DNA of 64,000 bases from Branchiostoma belcheri (lineage: Eukaryota > Chordata > Leptocardii > Amphioxiformes > Branchiostomatidae): the NCBI RefSeq assembly GCF_001625305.1, contig NW_017804021.1:255078-319077 (forward strand), given 5' to 3'. Positions 33,401 through 46,767 of this stretch are shown here, piece by piece. Made by a program: the position numbers and the translations under genes. The notes beneath the pieces are model-generated. The model saw nothing but the letters and a program-made list of their open reading frames with translations, did not search any database and had not been told where the DNA came from. Each line of letters starts with the position of its first letter. Within the stretch, counting starts at the first letter, position 1.

Positions 33401-36400
33401 TCAGACAATCAAATTCTGGATTCCGAATATCTATTTCAAAGCATAGGGAATATTGTAGATTCCTTGTTTACATGATTGCATGAATAAATGAATGAATATC
33501 TAGTATTACTACATTATTGCATCTCAGTGTTCTAGCCAGTATCCGTCTTTCTGTTATTTGATGAAATTTCGTCGTTCATGGTGGACACAAATTTTCCCCA
33601 ATCTGTTGTCATTGACGGACAAAAATCGTCGTGTAAAGATGTGGAAAGAGATCATGTCATTGGATCAAGCTTAGTCTACCAGCAAAATTTGCCCTTCAAA
33701 ATGCAGGAAATAACATTTCAGAGGGTCAAGATTTCAAAATCTGCTCTCGATATGTCACATTAAACAAAACTTTGATGATTAAGGTTGGCTACAACACTGT
33801 TGCACCTAGAAGAAAACTTCAGGAGATGGCATTTTATATAGGTAACTTAATATAAAAGGTGTACATAAGCGCTTTTTATACTTGAATGTGTTCTATATTT
33901 TTTTATAAAATAATATAATGGCATTAAAGGTTAGAAGCCAGATCTTTTATTATGGATGTTGAAAATTATCAAACTTCTTTTTCCAAAATAAAAATTGTTT
34001 GACGTATCATACCGGTAGTCAACAGTTTATGACATAATCTTCATTGTTTATTATTATCATTACTCATGATCTGACTATGCTTTTGGATATGTTGGGTTAA
34101 ATAAAAGGACTGTTCAGGCTCTGAGCTATTTCATCATATTCCTGTTTGTCACTCTGCCAAATAAAACACGACTTGTCATGACGTGGCACCATCACGCTCT
34201 GAACTGTGACATGTTGGGTGTGTTAATGTCACTGCATATACAAAATTAATGATTGTAATCGTTGTGATAAAAATGTTAACACGCTACATGTAGTTTGTCA
34301 GAATGTAGAAGTCTAGCTTCCCATTGTACATTCACATTATACCGGTAGTACGCAAATATTTTTTCCAGTCTTAGTTGTGTACATGCTTTGTGTAGTACAT
34401 GTATGAGTGGTTGATATTCAATTTTACAAAAGCATATCCAGTCTTCTGTAGTCTTGTATAATGGCCCAAATTTCTCATTTGAATTGAAGTGATAGTACAA
34501 AACAAACTTTGGAACAGAAGGTTTTAGTGCTAAGTGCTAGTGTCAGAACCGAAGTGAAAAAAAAGAAAGTGTACTAAGCTATTGTAGAAGGTGTACTGGT
34601 ACTGGTAGCAGTTATTGAATGACCAAAGTACATATAGATAAGAATACAACACAGGGTATTCCGTATCGCCCGTACCAGCCCGACCGCGCGTTAGATCGCC
34701 TGCGGGAGGGCTGGGACCAAGGGTGATGGGGAATACACCGTATTGTATTTTATTCATGTCATACCCACCCAAGAAAACACGCCTTTCAATGCAAAATGAG
34801 CGAAAATTTGGTGTCCCTAAACCCCCAAACAATGCAACAACATCAATTCCAACGTCCGAATTTTGTATTCGAATTTTCGAAAGCCTTGCATGCGGTTATG
34901 GCGAAATGCGTTTGAATCGTTCTATGGAACATTTGGAAGCCCCGGGCTGTACGCGTAAAGAACCCCTGGGCCGTACTGCTAGTTATCACACGGGCCGGAA
35001 CACCCGTATCGAAGGTAATCGCGGCCCAGGTATGACATAAATATCAGAATCACTGTTGTTTAACTTGAAGTGCTGTGAGCTCAGGAATTGAACCCCTAAG
35101 GCAGTTTTAGATATAGTTAGCAATTGTATTATCAGCCCGTTCATGTTAAAAACCCTTGTTTACTTGTACCAAATATACACATGTATAATGTGTATGTTGT
35201 TATGCCAAAGTGATGTATGTTTTAAACCCCCTTAGGCAGTTGTAATGTAGGTAGTAGTTATATATTATTAGACCAACTAAAGTACAGGTCACATGCCCAA
35301 TTACACATCCTGCAAGAAGGGTATTTGTTAGATGATTGGATGGTTTGGAAATGATGTTACTCTCTGGAGTAGCTTCTTAGTTAAGATTGGATCTTTTATG
35401 ATCTTTAATTTGGATTGTGGGGAGCCCAAGAAAGTAGTGACATATTTTGGTACAGGTGCAGTATGGGTATTGGTGATGCACGAATTTTAACTTAAGAAAT
35501 CTATGTACTGTAGACCTGGTAGACTATATAGAAGTCTAAACTACTGTTTTAAGGTGTGGGAAGTAGACATCTGTGGCCAACTAGGTTGGGTTACCCACTG
35601 AGAGATGACATTATTTCTTTTTCTTTTTTTAGACTTTTGTGATCTGTAGTGATCCAACTTATGCAACACAGTTGAACAAAGTAAAACTTGCACGAGGACA
35701 CTAATATTTTCAATGTCAAATTTTAATTCATTCAGGTGTCAGATCATGGAGCTAGAAAAGGTCGATCAGCAAAAAAATGTTTGTCCCTTACACTAAGTTA
35801 CAGGGGTCCACACAAAAAAAGCCTAGGGTCGGCAGTTTTTCTAGGGTTGGTTGGGAAACAGGAAACGCAGATTGTAGGATTTTTCCTCTGCAATATTGTA
35901 AACCTCTCTGAAAAATGCAAAATAGGATGGGTATTGTGAACACTGAATATTTAACATAAAATTACAGCCAACGTACATCTCGTACAATAACCTCAATAAA
36001 AGACACTATGGAATTTATCTTGTCTTTTGTAGATTTTAGGATTATATATGAAGCAAACAATGCCCTGTTGCAATTGCTACCTACAACTGTAATAAACAAT
36101 TTTTTTTGGAAATATCACCAAGAACAGCCACACCCCAAGTAGGCAGAGGTGTCCTTTTCAGACTATATCGTTGGCGAGGTTATCAGTCAGACAATTGTCT
36201 ATGCAAGGTGGCAAGGTGGCCTTGTGGTTCGGTCGTTGACTTATTACTAGAATCTAAAGTAAAGCTAAAAAAAGGTTCAGGGTTCGAATCCACTGACTTG
36301 AGCTTGAGATCTTATGTTTGAAGAGACCCACACATCGGGCATGTTCAAGAACCCACCACACTTATGATTATATGACAATAGTAGGGATCCTTCCCAGTGT

Positions 36401-39400
36401 GAGTGGTTCAAACCTTACGGTCTGGTCTCAGGGTTGACATCTTGAAAAGTTGATAGTCCACAAATAAATAAATAGATAGAAAGTCTATTTTAGGAGGTAA
36501 TGTTAGTGTTAGTCACATATGTTTGAGTATCATCATGATAGCACATTGATATCTTTATTGACAAGACAAGAGTACAAGGACATTTGTATGGTTAGGCCTA
36601 GGAAAACTAATGTTGTGTTTCTTATTATGGTCCTGAAAAAATTTGGGACAGTAGGTGGGGATTTGCTATGGAAGGTTTTTGGTGGTTTAGAACAAAAGAG
36701 GAATATGACATGAGACATGAATACTAGTTTTTTTTGCAAGTCAGGTACCGAATCAAGATATATATAGCTAGAGTTTCGTTTTTTGGACTTGAACTGAAAT
36801 ACTGAAACATTAGGTCCAGTTCTGATTTGGTCCAGTATACCGGTATGTACCACTTTGCCTGATCAAAAATTTTGTCTCTCGTCAACGACAAAAAAAAATG
36901 GCTATGGGAGGGGTGAGGGAAACACAACATTTTTTCCCTAGGCCTTATGATAGACATGACATGTGAGGCACTATCTGTCCTTCTCCCATGGGAACAATGA
37001 CACCTGTTCTACACTCCCTTACTCACTACAATAATGTAATTATGCTACCCGCCAATCAACACGCTCCAAATGGACACAGCACAGTGGTGCCAACTAGGGC
37101 AGGCTGGATGTGGACTTTTGAGCCTTGGCGAAAAACCTGGAAAATAGGACGTTTGTTAATCATTAGTCTGTGTTTGGGGAAAAGTTGTACATAAGATATT
37201 CATGTTATGCATTGCTTTTCTCTGGGAAGTGGTCACTTTATGAATGAAATAATGATGGAAGCGATTGGTTTTTTTGTCTAGGATGAATTTGTAGTCTTTT
37301 GATCACTGCACTGTTGACTTCATCTTTTATCACAATTCTTAAAATTCTATTTCAATGCTTTTTTGACAATTTACCAACGTTACATCAACCAGATAGAAAC
37401 ATAAAGTATGAATATTGTACTTAATTAACGTAACAAACAAGAGTCATAAAGATATTTCAAGTTTGCTTTAAAAATTTTTGTTGTTTTGGTTTTGCAAAAC
37501 CAGACAGTATAGACGGGTTTATTGAAATTCCGTCCGTTCCTAAAATTCTATGACCTTGGCCACTCTGGCATATTTTGGCAACACCTGTTGCATGCCCATA
37601 GGTTCAAAACAATTAATCATTTCTTTTTGTACTGCTATAAAAGGCTGCTTTAGAAAAGGAGAGGAAATGGCATGTTGTGGCAATATACATGATTGGGGCG
37701 AGGCATTCTGCTACGTGTTTTTATTTTGCAAGGATGTTGACATTATCATAAGGCCTAGGAAAAACAATGTTGTGTTTCTTGTTTAAGTCCAGAAAAAATA
37801 GGGTTGGTTGGATTCTCCTCTTGTTTTCTTCTTTTGTTTTTAAGTTTTTAGATTTAGGCTGAAGTAATCTATTAAATACAGTATAACAATGTAATTTTAA
37901 TCGAATTGTCTCATTTTCTCAAGAAAAATTTGCTTCAGCAAATTGCTGAAATAATGTTTCAAAGGGTTTGTACATGTAATTCAGACACAGGGCTCGAAAT
38001 ACTGGGTGCATGTGCATATTCTAGTGCACCCAAAATTGGAGCTGTGCACCCAGTTTTTTTCTGTGGGTGCACTGGTGCACCCAAATATTTTCGTAGGTAT
38101 TTTTGTACATATTAAATGTATAACTAAGTATACAGGATAGTCTTGGCATCTAAGTGTCAGAAAAATAAAATCTTTGTTGTAATACATGTTTAAGGTTTTG
38201 AAGTTAGCTCTCTTTTCAGATTCAAGCTTAGAAGAGGAGCAGTAAAATATGTAAATTCTAAATTTCATGAACTTGCCAGCAGTTGAATGAACCAGTAAGA
38301 AACCATAGTAAGGACATAGGTGTCCACGGAATATTTTTATCCTTAGGTGGATTGATCATTTGTTAATCACCCAAGGGAATTGCAATAATGTAGGTGCTCC
38401 ACAGGTGTTATTGTTTCCCAGAAAATGCAAATGCTTATAAATTATTCATCCCAGAACCACTGATAAAGAAACACTCTAAACTATATATCTTGTACAGGAA
38501 TGCAATGCAGAGTTATGTTGTTTGACTCTATAGTGATGGATATCATAATTTTTGTCACAAATGTGAAAGAAAGCTGCTTGAGGTTTGACTGCTGTATTTC
38601 CTAGCAGTGTGCCTCCTTGTAAAGAAGAAAATACTTTAGCCTTGAAGATAGAACAGTCAATAGGCATGTACCTGTAGTATACATAGTCATTTATGTTTTC
38701 TTGAATACCTACTTTAAAATGGTTATTTTAATGAAATTATAGATATGTCTCTGATGCCCTTAACATTGAGCTTATGGATTTTTCAATCATTACTCTCAGA
38801 AAAAAAAATACAAATTTAGCAGAACCAGGAAAAGAACAGCATAATGAAAAAAAAATATTGGACTTTCACCTTGTTGGATATAGTATGGATAATTTTCTTT
38901 TGTGACCTGGCATCCAGTCTGCTTTGTAAGGAACACTCACATGGCCTTGTTCTGAAAGCTTCTGAAACACAAAGAATACCTGCACTAAGCTGTGGTAATA
39001 GAAATAGAACATTAAAAATTTATAATAGGGTTGTGGGCAGAATACCTCAGGCTATATTAGTGACAATGGGTGAGATATGATCAAATGAAAATGGTTGACA
39101 AATGGCATGAACGTAGGAGGGATAAAGCATAAAAGATGATTAAAGCATAAAAGATGATTAAATTGTCATTGTGTATTACATGTATATAGTACAGTCAACT
39201 GGAACATAGCACCCAAATATGGGCAACATCGCTATTGAGGCCTTTCCAAGAATGTCTTGGATATCTGAAGTGTGCATTCCTCAGGAATTACTGATTGCTG
39301 TAGATTTTTTCAATTTATTCTGTAGAATTTATGATATTTCAAGGGTACCTGGCAGAATTACCAGCTTCTTGCAGACAATGCTGCCATTGTTGCTCTCACA

Positions 39401-40218
39401 CAATACCTTGTTGATAAGCTCCCCCATGCTGTTTGCCTCTGAATGGCAGGTGTTTTAGTGACCTTCACAGTGGATAAGGACCATTGACTGCAGCTCTTTA
39501 GCTTCACTTAAAACCTGCTTGTTTTAGAGATAACAAAGATTTCCATCAGTTAGCATATTGTGAGTCAATTTTGAAAAATTCGTAGGACACACCTATTTAT
39601 TTCATTAGTTTTCAGACATTCGAAAGTAAGATTTAAAAATAGAGCAAAATGAAAACATCTAGAAAATGGAGAATACCTTGAGTCTGTATCTAGATATATT
39701 CTGTCTAGATGTGTGGCAGTATGTGCACAAGACTTAAATACCCCCCAGAGACTTTCTTGTCAATCTTCACAAAAACATCATACAAGTTCATTGTATAATA
39801 GACAACACACCCACACGGTAAACAATGTAAAAATCATCTGACATTATCATGGTATTTCACATGTCAACATAGCACTTGTTTAAGTTTGTGTTCGTCAAGA
39901 ATGTTGCTTTAAGACTTAGAGAGATGTAATTTTTTGTGTGAACTGTTTACAGTATTTTTGGTTTCTTATTAAGTATGCAAAACAATTTTTCTGACTATAA
40001 ATGTGATTTTTATTTATTCACACACAATAGTTATCACTATCTTCAAAAAATTAAGTTGACCACACAAAAATCTCTGTACTTCTGTTGATCAAGTTTTGTG
40101 TTAAATATGATTTTACATACTTACCTAGACAACTTTACCTTTGCAGACCACCTGAAGACAGTTTCTGGGATCACAGAAAAATCCGGTTAAAGCCACCGTT
40201 ACTGGACTTCGAAGAACA
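30445..40218 (+). CDS. TMEM131: TMEM131-like protein, first four coding exons (3' partial)
   Basis: Exons: 30445-30568, 30839-30897, 31290-31318, 40147-40218; intron phases 1, 0, 2, then 2. The 95 visible residues start MAGPGKDSAI, contain a signal-like hydrophobic stretch (FPLLVSFIHFVLTCLQLAGA, residues about 19-38), then AFVQTDYRELRHMVDG and KIRLKPPLLDFEEQ. The order of signal peptide, AFVQ block and (I/V)RxxPPxLDFxEQ block is what I recall of TMEM131, an ER membrane protein involved in procollagen export whose N-terminal part forms Ig/PapD-like domains. An upstream in-frame ATG at 30307 exists but its extension looks unlike a signal peptide. The exon expected next (starting after phase 2 with a PVGMP-like motif) was not found in the rest of the window. 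The gene either spans the Kv gene downstream or the assembly is broken. Confidence 0.8.
31827..32151. mobile_element. Short TIR element, family C
   Basis: Left end AGGGCTCAAAATACTAGGTG, right end GTATTTCGAGCCCT. The interior has repeated CCTGCACC and GTGCAGG words and ACAGTTTTTACCATGATCCA. About 325 bp in TMEM131-like intron 3. No frame. Confidence 0.7.
32600..32720. repeat. Interspersed repeat, family H
   Basis: GAAGGTTAGACATTCGGG, then GAAGCAAATGGATACATTTT and CAGACGTTTCAAGCAGCG, TCCACTACTTTTTGTCAGTG; third copy of the repeat at 7537 and 16255. Confidence 0.5.
32979..33331. mobile_element. Short TIR element, family C, with GATGTC target duplication
   Basis: Starts CAGGGCTCGAAATTC and ends TATTTCCAGCCCTG, with GATGTC at 32973-32978 and again at 33332-33337 (6-bp target duplication). 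Inside both ends are clustered GTGCACTGGTGCACCCA words, themselves palindromic. About 353 bp, non-coding, TMEM131-like intron 3. Confidence 0.75.
34660..35040. other. CpG-rich island with an imperfect inverted repeat
   Basis: An abrupt compositional change within an AT-rich intron. The first about 85 bases contain an imperfect inverted repeat (GGTATTCCGTATCGCCC and GTACCAGCCC against GGGCTGGGACC and GATGGGGAATACACC). The rest is CG-dinucleotide rich (TTCGAAAGCC, CCCCGGGC, CGGGCCGGAACACCCGTATC) and open in one frame for 105 codons without a recognisable domain. It could be an old mobile element or a regulatory block. Confidence 0.35.
36205..36478 (+). repeat. tRNA-derived SINE with (AAAT)n tail
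   Basis: A-box-like GGCCTTGTGGTTCGG at about 36217 and B-box GGTTCGAATCC at 36281, then a body with AACCCACCACACTTATGATT and GAGTGGTTCAAACCTTAC, ending in AAATAAATAAATAGATAG. The body matches the minus-strand copy at 47418-47640. Located in TMEM131-like intron 3. Confidence 0.7.
37988..38100. repeat. Family C element, truncated
   Basis: CAGGGCTCGAAATACTGGGT then GTGCACCCAAAATTGGAGCT and GGGTGCACTGGTGCACCC; no matching right end found nearby. Confidence 0.55.
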
Positions 40219-40329
40219 GTGAGTACTGTCCTTTATTTAATTCTGATGCCACAATTACACCATTATGCCAAAAGTTGTGTGAACTACACCAATAGTCATT
40301 TACCACTTGTCGTCACTGTTGCTGAACAT

Positions 40330-40450
40330 AGTAGCTGGTATAGTCCAGTGGTTATAGTGACCTTGTCTCTGGACCAAGAGGTTGGGAGATCGAATCCCAT
40401 CTGTTGTTGCTCACCCGACATGCATGCTACTGGGTTGCAGTCTGTAACAT
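40330..40450 (+). repeat. tRNA-derived SINE fragment
   Basis: GGTATAGTCCAGTGGTTATAG resembles an A box and GAGATCGAATCCCATC a B box, about 50 bases apart, 110 bases after TMEM131-like exon 4. No tRNA-like acceptor stem. Confidence 0.5.
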
Positions 40451-43400
40451 AGGATGGTTAAAACCATTATGCTTGACAGCATTATGTTGTGAAACATCTG
40501 ACCTTTATCCAACTTTATTCATAAGTTATAGTACTTTCGATTTGTAATGTTAAACTACATTATTACAATTACAAGTGAAAAAGCTACAAATAGCATCAGA
40601 TGACATTTTGGAGGTTGAAGTAAAAAGTAATCTGTAGCACTGAAAGACGTCTCTAACAGTACTCATAATTGAATGTCTCTGTTGTCATGTATTAGCTATT
40701 ATTGTGATCTATGGTTGGAGGTTTTCAAAGGGTGATGGTTTGTAGGTTTAGTACAGTCAGCAGTGCCCCCTAGCAAAGTTGATTATAAATGCAGGTCAAT
40801 TTTCCTAGGAAGTTATGTAGCAGTGCCACCTTTCTGTACAAGATGGCACTGCACCCTGTTACACTACTCACAAGTACATATGAGCATGGGAGTTAGAACT
40901 TCCTTGGTCTGAGAGATTGGACTCTTAGTTTGCTGTGTACCAATTTATTGCCTTGGTTCATGGATTTTGAAGTAAAAATTATGGACTAAAAACTGAAAAT
41001 ATGACTGACAAGGTGCAGACTTTCCCTTCAAACTGTGCTTTCATGTTGCTCTTCCAGTTCGGCATTGCACCTTTCAGATGTAAGAACCAACGCACTGAAG
41101 TAGTGTAGCCTATTATAAGCCTCAGTGTGTGGTGTAATACTAGGACTGTTTCTCAGTGTCAAGGTGATTTATCTCTCACATGACTGTCTGAATAAATTTT
41201 TTAGCTGGCACACCTAAAGAAGACACAGCCTTTTGATTTTACAGGAAAGATTTGAGGGCTTGAGTCTGTATTTATGATCCAAGAACCTGTACATTAAATT
41301 GGTAGGGCCTAAGCCTCAGCGTGTGGTATGTAATAGGCTATAGGACTGATTCAGGGTGTAGATTCGATTTATCACTGTCGAGACAGACCTTTAGAAATAG
41401 GACGCGGCCTTCACTCTACTTCACTCAACATTTAAGACTTGAAGAATCGGGCAGCATTTACCAGAAGTAGTTTCAGTACAATTGAATCTTCATTTGAGTA
41501 CTGCTACTAACAACTGTGTCTGCACATTACTCTGTAATTACTCAACTTGTCACAAGACATTTTGTACCCTAGTATGGAACTGTATTGTATGTTCACCAAG
41601 AGCTGTGGTATACAATTTAATCCTCACTCAGATGCTTCTGTGAATATAATAAAGAAACAGTCTTAGGAAATATAGCCCTGTCAAACTGTTCTGCTTTTGA
41701 AACAAGAAAGACTGTTATCACGGTATGTGACGGATTGAATGGCTTATTTTTAAAAATAGAAGAGCCTATATTGCAGCTATAACTAGGATTACTTGTCTGT
41801 AACTGCCGGGCATAACATGTAACTATGTTGATGTCTTCATGCTGAGAAGTGATATTAGAGTTGTGCTTCCCGTGGGTCTATATAATTTGTGTTGACGTAC
41901 GTGTGTGATTGTGGCAGGAATCATATACATGGTGGAGGAGATACATATCTAAGTTGATGCTGTGCTGAGATAGAAAAGATGGCAAGCACTTGGCAAGCGT
42001 TAATTGCTAATTTTAAAGGCTTGATAGCATTGTGCTATGTATCATGGCATTTGATGTAGTTTTCAGTACTAGTATTGAGGTTGGTAAAAGTTTTAGCTTA
42101 GTGCAAAGGGGAGGAAAGTAAAAAAAAACCTTGTGATCTCAGAATTGACCAGAAAATATTAAGTCATAGGCCGTCGTATGGTTTTGATGTCGTAAAAGTT
42201 TCAAGCTGGCTTTGACATTGTCTAAGTGATTATTATTAATGCTATCGTCACACGCCAGAATTTTACGACATTTAGTCATCGAATCGTACAACCAATGTCA
42301 ATGTTTTGGCAGCCTTTCTTTTCTTGAAATATAAGCCGAATCCTCGGCCTGGCAGGTTATGAAACTGGATGAGGCTGAATAATTTTCAAGCAGAAGCAAG
42401 GACCAATAAAGATCAAAGACAGCCTTCTCGGTAACAAGACAGTTGAATCTTGCAGGTCACAATGCACCACTATCCCAAGAATGCCCTCAGTTAGCAACTC
42501 AGGACATAAGTGACCAGGCCTTTGGTAGGGAACGGTGTTGTCTTTTTGATTGCAAATGTAGTCTATAGATAAAGTAGCACTGTGGACAACGTACCATGCA
42601 GATCCAGAATTGGACTCCTGAGTGTATGCAAGTGCACAACTGAGATGAGAAGAAGGATGAGAGAAGAAGGACAACCAAGAGACATGATAATGTAGTGGTT
42701 ATATTAGTAAGTACATGTTGGAGTCCATTCTGGCTAATGATAAATGGTATGACATAAAATACCCATCTTCAACCTACATTTTGCGGCCAAAAAGCTAAAA
42801 TTGCGCCGAACAAATTTAGAAACCCATTTTCGTGGCCGGATGTACGTGGTGCTGTGAAGAAGCATTAAGCCCTCCCAGCATAGGCAGCATTCTGATGTCA
42901 GTACTAACGTCATCTAAAAAAGAGCTCACCCCGATTTATCATTGGCTCTTCCTAGTCTTAGAGTTAGAGTCAGACCTGCCTACCAGACATTCTAAAGTAA
43001 AAGTGAAATAGGAATCTAAGATGACAAGATTGGAATTAAATATAAGGGGTAGGAGGAAAATCAGAAGCTGATTACAACTATGTTTAATCTTGATCGTTCA
43101 TCTGTGTTGTTAGACGTCATTATGCAGAAAGTTTAAACTGTAATTTCCAACACAAAGAATTTTACTCACCCAAATTTTTAACTTCTAAGAGAAGTCCCAT
43201 CCAATTTGGTCATCATCTCCAAAAGCACCAATTTGTCATGTAAGTTATCTAAACTTGTGACCTTGCTGGCAGCATTACCAAATTGCTTGCAATTTTCTTG
43301 GTAGTATTCTGTTCCTCCGAATTGCTTTGCCTGGCTCTTGCGCAGACAGAGGGTTATTTCATGGCTTGATTGCTGGTAATCAGACAAAGGATTAAGGTCT

Positions 43401-45037
43401 TAAACGGTCGTTTACCTCCCACTTTCCCATCAAACTGAAACGACTGTTGTTCACTTTACTACTAAGACTATTGTAGTGACGTGATTCGATTCATAGGTGG
43501 TTTAAGGAAAAATGGCTCTGGGTAGCCCAAATCAGTATCAGTCTTGTGGTCCTTCAAAATTCTTTCAATTGGAATTTTACGTTTTTTTCGTAGTATTGGT
43601 ATATGAGTTTTATTAAAATTTGCTTCTCTTTTGCCAAATTTCACCTTTGTTACACCTATGGCACTAATAGATTCTTGGTCTAAATTTCTGCATACATCTC
43701 AGACCTGATGATCTATACTGATGATGTGTTCTATTTTGATTGAAGCAGAATCTGATGTTTTTCAGGTTACGTTCCGCTTACGATACCTCAGCTCTGCTGC
43801 ACTTCTGTCACCAGAGAGGCTCATTAAGTGCCCCCATATGTTATTTTCTGACAGAAAAAAAAGTACCAAGTCAGGTAGAAAGTGAAAATCCTTGCAGGGG
43901 AAATTGATGGCAATGGCCTCCCGGGAAGTTTTGCCAGATGACGTCAGTCAAGCGCCTTTTGCGTGATGTATCGCGGAACCATCTCGGTCAATTGCAGGGT
44001 GGCAAAAAGCTGTATTGATTGGAATGGCCGGCTTCCGCTTGGCACTTGGTGCCCGGTTATGTATGGTCTCATCAGCTTATTGTAATCCCCAAATGTCCAG
44101 AATGGTTGTAAGGTGATTTCACACGCCTGCCTAGCAGAGTAGGGATGTAAAATTCATCAGTATCGTGAATGATCCATGGCTTAATTTGGAGTTAAGAGGA
44201 TGGATTATTGGCTAATCCGCGCATACTTCCACACCAGGTTTGATGTGTTGCTTCTAGCAAGATGTGACGGTCACGATATCGTGGCCTGTTTCATGGCTTC
44301 TTTGTTTCTGGCTTTCCAATAATAAATTTGTTTCCTGTCGTCTTTTTTTTAAACTAAATATTCAGCAAGCAGTTTAGATGAAAATTACGAACAAATGAAT
44401 GAAAACCAAGCAGATGTCAGGAGGTGAAGACTGAAGGAAAAGTTATGCAATTTTTTACAGCACATAACCACCAATAAACTATTAAAAAGTATTTCTTCCC
44501 CATTAGAAAGAATTTCATGATACAAATTGCAATTACTCTAACTCTAAGTCCAGTCTTATTATTAGCATTACCGGTAGTCCAATTCAAGCCACCAAGTCAC
44601 CAATTATTTGAGTCACACATTGTCATCACATGTACACTCACACCACCCAACCAGCTATTCCCATCTTGGTCCCTGGTCAGCTTTTTAAAAATCATTAAAT
44701 TTTCTTGTCTAAATTTCTTTGGTAAAAAATTTGAGAACCAAGACATGGAATTTGTTCAGCCGAAACAATTATAGAAGAATGGATCGCAGGCTAAGTGTTT
44801 GAGAGCCGATGTTGTCTGTTGTAGACAGCTTGGACAGCAGATTGATTGTCCTCTCATATCCGATTGTCCTCTCATGTCCTCTCATATCCGATATACCATT
44901 GTGATAACGACACACAAATTAATTAGTAAAGATTACTGTCAGTTTCCCCTTTTTAACTGTTAAATTGAAAAATGTACAATCAGCCAGTTGCTGGCCATGG
45001 AGGTTCCAGGTATTCCAGGCAAAGTAAAGGATGGCAT

Positions 45038-45302
45038 GGCTTGAAATGCTTTTTTTTTGCATGGTACAACATTGAAAATAACCTGCACCAGACAAAGTTT
45101 ACCTGCACCACTCAGAATTTAAGTACGAAGTATGGATCCGACCAAAAACTGCTAGTCAGAATTATTTCTTTTAGTTTTACATTGTACACTTTATTATGGG
45201 TGGTAACAGTCAATGCAGTAAATGCAAGACAAAAATCCATCTACATATATTACCCAGTACATGTACCTTTACCTGCACTAACGATTCCTAACTGGTATCT
45301 TA
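45038..45302. repeat. Degenerate family C element
   Basis: Starts with GGCTTGAAATGCTTTTTTTT, a decayed terminus, and contains AACCTGCACCAGACAAAG, CCTGCACCACTCAGAATTTA and GGGTGGTAACAGTCAATGCA, words shared with 3912-4150 and 31827-32151. Confidence 0.5.
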
Positions 45303-45719
45303 CAATTTATATGCACGTTGTAAACCCAAACCGAGGTGAAGTTTGAAAGATGATGCAGAACTTGTACAGTATCAACATGGGCACAATTTTTCATCATAAA
45401 GTATGCGTGCAATTTGCTAATAGTCTACAGAAAACCAAATCCAGCTTACCTCTGGTCAAAAGTACTTTGGTTTCCATTGAGAATAATACCTTCAATTTAG
45501 CCTGGATGACGTCAGCCTAAGCCTTTATCCACTTGTTTGACTATGAGAACTGGCCTGAAGCTCGGTAAGACTCACGTTTGACCTTGAGCGCACAATAACC
45601 TTGACGTTAGAGTGGTTTTCTTTGTTGCCTGGCTTACTTTAATGATTGGAAAGTTTTTGAAGCTTGGCTTGGCATGGAAGCAAGTTTTAAAGGTTTGTCC
45701 TCAGGTTACCTCTGTTCTT

Positions 45720-46330
45720 GTTCTTCCCAGTAGAGGCTCGAAGTGAAGTACGGCACGTCACAAGTTAATGTTCTTGACTTCCCTGTAGAGTTTCAAAGTC
45801 AAGTACAGGCAGAGTACGTTACCTGCTAATGCTCTTCCCTGTAGTTTGAGGCTCAAAGTCATATATGTCATCTGTTTATGTTCTTCCCTGTAGAGGCTCA
45901 AAGTCAAGTACAGGCACATCATGTTACCTGCTAATGATCTTCCCTATAGTCTCAAAGTCATATATACATCATGCTGTTTACATTCTTCCCCGTAGAGGCT
46001 CAAAGTCAAGTACAGCACATCAAGTTTAATGTTTTTCCCTGTATACATGTATATAGGGTTAAAGTCAAGTACAGCACATCACGTGTTCATGTTCACGAGG
46101 TCGACTCTGACTCCCGGGGATCGAACCCGCAAAGCACACGGCATATCAGTTCACAACCCAACGCCTCTAACCACTAGGCCAAAAGGTCCAGGACCCAAAT
46201 TGGGCTGGTCAGTCAGTCATAAATATGTAGTATTATGTATCTCTTTGTTACACCTGTAGAGGCTCAAAGTCAAGTATATATTCTTCCCTATACTAGGCTA
46301 TAGAGGCTCAAAGTTATGGTAACAGGTGGT
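45720..46330. repeat. Degenerate tandem repeat of about 55-70 bp, interrupted by a SINE
   Basis: The words GAGGCTCAAAGTCAAGTACA and TTCTTCCCTGTAG alternate about eight to nine times, with unit lengths from about 55 to 70. A minus-strand tRNA-derived SINE (46090-46200) sits inside the array and units resume after it. Confidence 0.75.
46090..46200 (-). repeat. tRNA-derived SINE, minus orientation
   Basis: The reverse complement has TTTTGGCCTAGTGGTTAGAG (A-box-like) and GCGGGTTCGATCCCCGGG (B box). The region between them is longer than a class I tRNA and the ends do not pair, so it is not a tRNA gene. Inserted in the tandem repeat at 45720-46330. Confidence 0.6.
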
Positions 46331-46369
46331 CACTTGTAGAAGTTTGACTAATTTTTTTTTTTTAATATA

Positions 46370-46767
46370 AGGCCATGTTGATTTGATTATATGGATGACA
46401 TCCGTGCGCGCATGAATTTTCGGCCGTTTCCAAAAAAAAAAAAGTTTTCAACCATACTGTAAATCGTACAAAACAGTTGCAAAATGATCAAAAATATACC
46501 ATAAGTTACAAAAAAATTTATAAAAACTATATCAATGTCGTAGAATGCCAAAATCAAACGAAAAAAGACGAAATTGTAAAGAAATGAACTTGAAGACTAG
46601 ATTATTCGCCAAACCATATTCTGTGCCATTTGCTCAACCCTCATGACCACGTAGATTTCATAATGAAAAGAACTTTTTTTTTTGCAAAACTTTTTTTTAT
46701 TCGCACGCGCGCATCAGTTTTGGGGCTCCCGGAGGATGTCATCCATATAATCAAATCAACATGGCCT
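46370..46767. mobile_element. MITE with about 34-bp perfect inverted ends and TA duplication, family E
   Basis: The left end from 46370 (AGGCCATGTTGATTTGATTA and onward to 46403) is exactly the reverse complement of 46734-46767. TA flanks both sides (46368-46369, 46768-46769), as in Tc1/mariner-type insertions. Next to the TIRs are GTGCGCGCATGAA and CGCACGCGCGCATCA, also inverted. The 398-bp element has an AT-rich centre without a coding frame, so it is non-autonomous. Perfect ends suggest recent activity. Confidence 0.8.

Larger units (their letters stand above)
31319..40146. other. Large intron 3 of the TMEM131-like gene
   Basis: About 8.8 kb, AT-rich, with the family C, family H and SINE insertions listed separately. 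No additional exon in the right phase was recognised. The rest is unique-looking non-coding DNA. Confidence 0.6.

Noticed and set aside
34723-35040. 105-codon frame in a TMEM131-like intron
   Set aside because: CpG-rich island, no domain or splice evidence; kept only as a compositional anomaly.
44972-45346. Next TMEM131-like exon (QPVAGH resembling QPVGMP)
   Set aside because: The phase does not fit (phase 2 with a G is needed), no acceptor fits, and the sequence continues into a family C repeat.
46090-46200. Genuine tRNA gene on the minus strand
   Set aside because: A and B boxes are present but the acceptor arms do not pair; a SINE head is the better reading.
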